From Erythrophleum ivorense (taxonomy: Eukaryota > Streptophyta > Magnoliopsida > Fabales > Fabaceae), in assembly GCA_026724425.1 (NCBI GenBank), contig JAIUCV010000650.1, positions 310,001 to 374,000 of the forward strand: a stretch of DNA of 64,000 nucleotides, read 5' to 3'. Below the pieces are notes generated by a model. The model saw only the letters and a program-made list of their open reading frames with translations, made no database searches and was not told the DNA's origin. The position numbers and the translations under genes are program-made. Below are positions 61,764 to 64,000 of the stretch, piece after piece. Position 1 is the stretch's first letter. The number at the start of each line of letters is the position of its first letter.

Positions 61764-64000
61764 TGTAATATCTGGTCTTCTGAAAATGAAAGAAAACGTG
61801 AGAAACATAATGTACAGTTTCTCCGTTAATGAACAAAACTCACTGGATACAAAAGGAAGTCCCCCAAAATGATGTAGTTAAGGTCCTGAAAAATTTGGGA
61901 AGCATTCTAGACTCCTAAAATGAGAATCTCAGGCTCAAACGGAAAGAAAAATACAGCTAAAATGAAGAAATAATTTCTTATGAAAAGCTTACGAAACGTA
62001 ATTGCATTTTCGTAATTTTGAGTAAATTTTGGAATTCACACAAGAGGGCTTTTTAAATGAAAGTTTTGAATTCTCTAGGGTTCTCAAAGGCCCTAAAAAC
62101 TATGAAAATTTCCGGGACAGTTAAAACCCCTTCAGTGGACATTTTTTAACGTCGGTTGACCCGAATTTTGACTGATTCATTCGAGAAGGTTTTAACTCTG
62201 ATTTGAGTGATTCCAAAGGCCATTTACTAAATTGGAACCTAAATTTCATAATGGAAAAGATGGTTCTAAAAAAGGAGCTCAAACAAAGGAGAAACGAAAA
62301 ATGCCAAGAACGAAGTGTAAAATGAGAATTTTTGAAAAGTGTAACTTATTCCCACTTGTATATATGATGCACCCTTCTTCTCCCTTCATTATGCACGACC
62401 ATGTTCTGCCCAAAACTAGAGAAAACCCCTAGGGGATGAGGTGCACAAGTGGAGGAAGAAAAGGAAGAGAAATTCAAGGTAGAAAGGTATGGATTTTCAT
62501 GATTTTTCATGCTCTTTTTCTTCCAGACCTCTTCTCCTTCATTCTCTTTTATTTCCTATGATTATAATGAATTATATGGATCTATTTTAGAGGAGAAATT
62601 GAGGGAAAAATTCGGATTTGAAGAGATGAGCTCAAAGAACACAAGATTCAAGTGAGAAAAAGCAAGAAAACAAGATAATTCCAAGCATGAATCTAAAGAA
62701 AAAGGGTGTGGAGATTAAGAATATGCAAAGGGAATTATCAAAAAACTATTAAATTTCAAGATGCAAATTCTAGGGTTTTGTGGGCACTTTCCAAAATCTG
62801 ATTTCATATGATAATTCCTAGGCCTAATTGAGAGTTTAAATGAGTTCCTAATACCCCTAAGATGCTCCCCACATGCTTCCTCCTTCAAGAAAACAAAGAA
62901 ATCTCCATGAAGGCCAAAAGTGCTTATAGTCTCAGCCTAAGCAAGTTCTTATAGCTAGGGAGAGTTTTAAATTTTTCAAAGGCTATTCTTGAGTCATATT
63001 TGATGAATGAAAATGAGGGGAGGCCTTTGAAAAAATTTAGAACTTATAGAAAGTGATTTGGTGCCTTAGGTTCCATATTATGACCTAAAGAAGCAACATA
63101 TAGTTAGGCTCTTGGTTTTAATTGTGTGATAGCTCCAAGAGGCTTAAAAGGAGTCAAGAATTATATTTGAAAGGAAAGAATAGAGCCTAAAAATTATTTG
63201 AGGGGTGTTGCTTCATTAGATGTAAGTATGGACCATAATGGGGGTTATAGAGCAATATAGTGTTTAAGCAAGTTGTATGGTCTTAGAGTTGTTTCATGGA
63301 CCTAATTGGCTTCAATAAATTGTGTCTAGGCCAAGAGAAACCATCTCCACAAATTTGTGGGTGTGTGGCCAAAAGAGGAGGCTTGAAATCTAAGGAAAAA
63401 GTATGTGATTGTATACAAGGTAGCTCTCTCCACCTTCTCTCATGCATGGATGTGTGTTTAGCTTGTCTTAGAATGTGTGTATGTGTATTTTTAAGCCATA
63501 AAAAGTATACTAGCATGAATTTATGTGCCATGATTTCATGATGTCATGTTATCTTTTCAAATGAATGCATGATGTTTGTTGAGTTTGCTTGAGTGTAGAG
63601 AGGCCAGGAACTCTTGACTATGGTGAGGATGAGCCCAGAACCTTTGAAATTGGTTGAGACAAAATAAAGAGTCTCCCAAAAGCAAAGTGGGCTCCCATGA
63701 GTATGGTTGAGTCCAAAGCTCTTAAAGAATGAGTGAGGCAAGTCCAAAATCCATGAGGAAAAGTATGAGGCCAATCCAAACACTTAGTAAGCTCTTGAAT
63801 GTCTTGTATGATTTGTTCACATGCCAAACTTGCTTTTTAAATGTTCATGACTTCCATTTTATTCATGCATGCATTTGTAAGGCTTGCTTTGCATATATTA
63901 TGTATGATTGAATGGGAGATGAATTATTGGGATTCTTTGAATCTCATCCTCTCCTCTCCAATGATCTCAGATGCTAAGTGGACCAAGTGGACATGGTAAT
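61764..64000 (+). mobile_element. Family C copy C7, right end outside window
   Basis: It starts TGTAATATCTGG after GATTG (61,759-61,763). It parallels C1 closely in the first 1 kb (start, GTGAGAAACATAA, TATA at 62,358-62,367, leader) and C2 later. The GGTGAGG-type array is at about 63,595-63,795 and the hairpin at about 63,918-63,949. The rest lies beyond the window. Confidence 0.85.
62358..62367 (+). promoter_or_regulatory. TATA box of C7 LTR
   Basis: TGTATATATG lies 595 bp inside C7, the same offset as the box in C1, followed by a CTTCTCCC-rich stretch and a leader containing AGAGAAAACCCCTAGG like that of C1. Confidence 0.45.

Larger units (their letters stand above)
61441..64000 (+). mobile_element. 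Possible family A copy A6, right end outside window
   Basis: A likely LTR start TGTCACAAAATC cuts the gag frame at 61,440. The next 320 bp are AATTAATTTAATTAAG-type sequence like the first part of A4 and A5. C7 interrupts it at 61,764, so only this stub can be judged. A TSD cannot be checked. Confidence 0.5.

Overview
This is plant nuclear DNA, probably from a eudicot. It is AT-rich and heterochromatin-like, and I find no functional host gene, tRNA, rRNA or CRISPR array. Nearly everything can be assigned to LTR retrotransposons nested inside one another, mostly as long LTR-only copies (2.3-4 kb) with TG...CA-type ends and 5-bp target-site duplications (TSDs). Species is not determinable by eye. 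All homologies are hand translations and hand alignments. Family names A to G are my own labels for this window.

The backbone is one decayed Ty3/gypsy element on the minus strand, broken into pieces whose order matches a single element: gag (60,330-61,440), protease (59,976-60,330 plus 56,364-56,430), RT (36,841-38,164), RNase H (20,794-21,472) and integrase (10,286-about 11,010). Two junctions can be checked at base level. Removing the insert 21,473-36,840 (TSD GGTGT) and the insert 56,431-59,975 (TSD AGTCA/AGTCC) each rejoins a continuous pol reading.

Layout: 1-10,285 is family-A copy A1, holding C1 (940-7,327), which holds D1 (3,046-5,703), plus a 590-bp tandem duplication. 11,011-20,793 is an unassigned element G holding A5 (12,789-19,839), which holds C3 (14,597-18,400). 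21,473-36,840 is element E holding A2 (21,985-27,600, itself holding B1 22,583-25,336), a truncated C4 and A3 (31,253-34,159). 38,165-40,978 is B2. 41,486-56,363 is A4 holding C2 (which holds D2), D3 and C5. 56,431-59,975 is C6. 61,441 to the end is A6 holding C7, which runs out of the window.

The nesting gives a relative stratigraphy: gypsy is oldest, then A/E/G, then B/C, then D, and the tandem duplication is later than C1. The LTRs carry internal structure repeated from copy to copy: palindromic CTATAG or CCGCGG-like arrays, a tandem GGTGAGGC/AAAAGTCC array, a conserved short hairpin, and a roughly 180-bp internal periodicity. No protein-coding system of a new kind is visible; the LTR architecture is the most interesting content.
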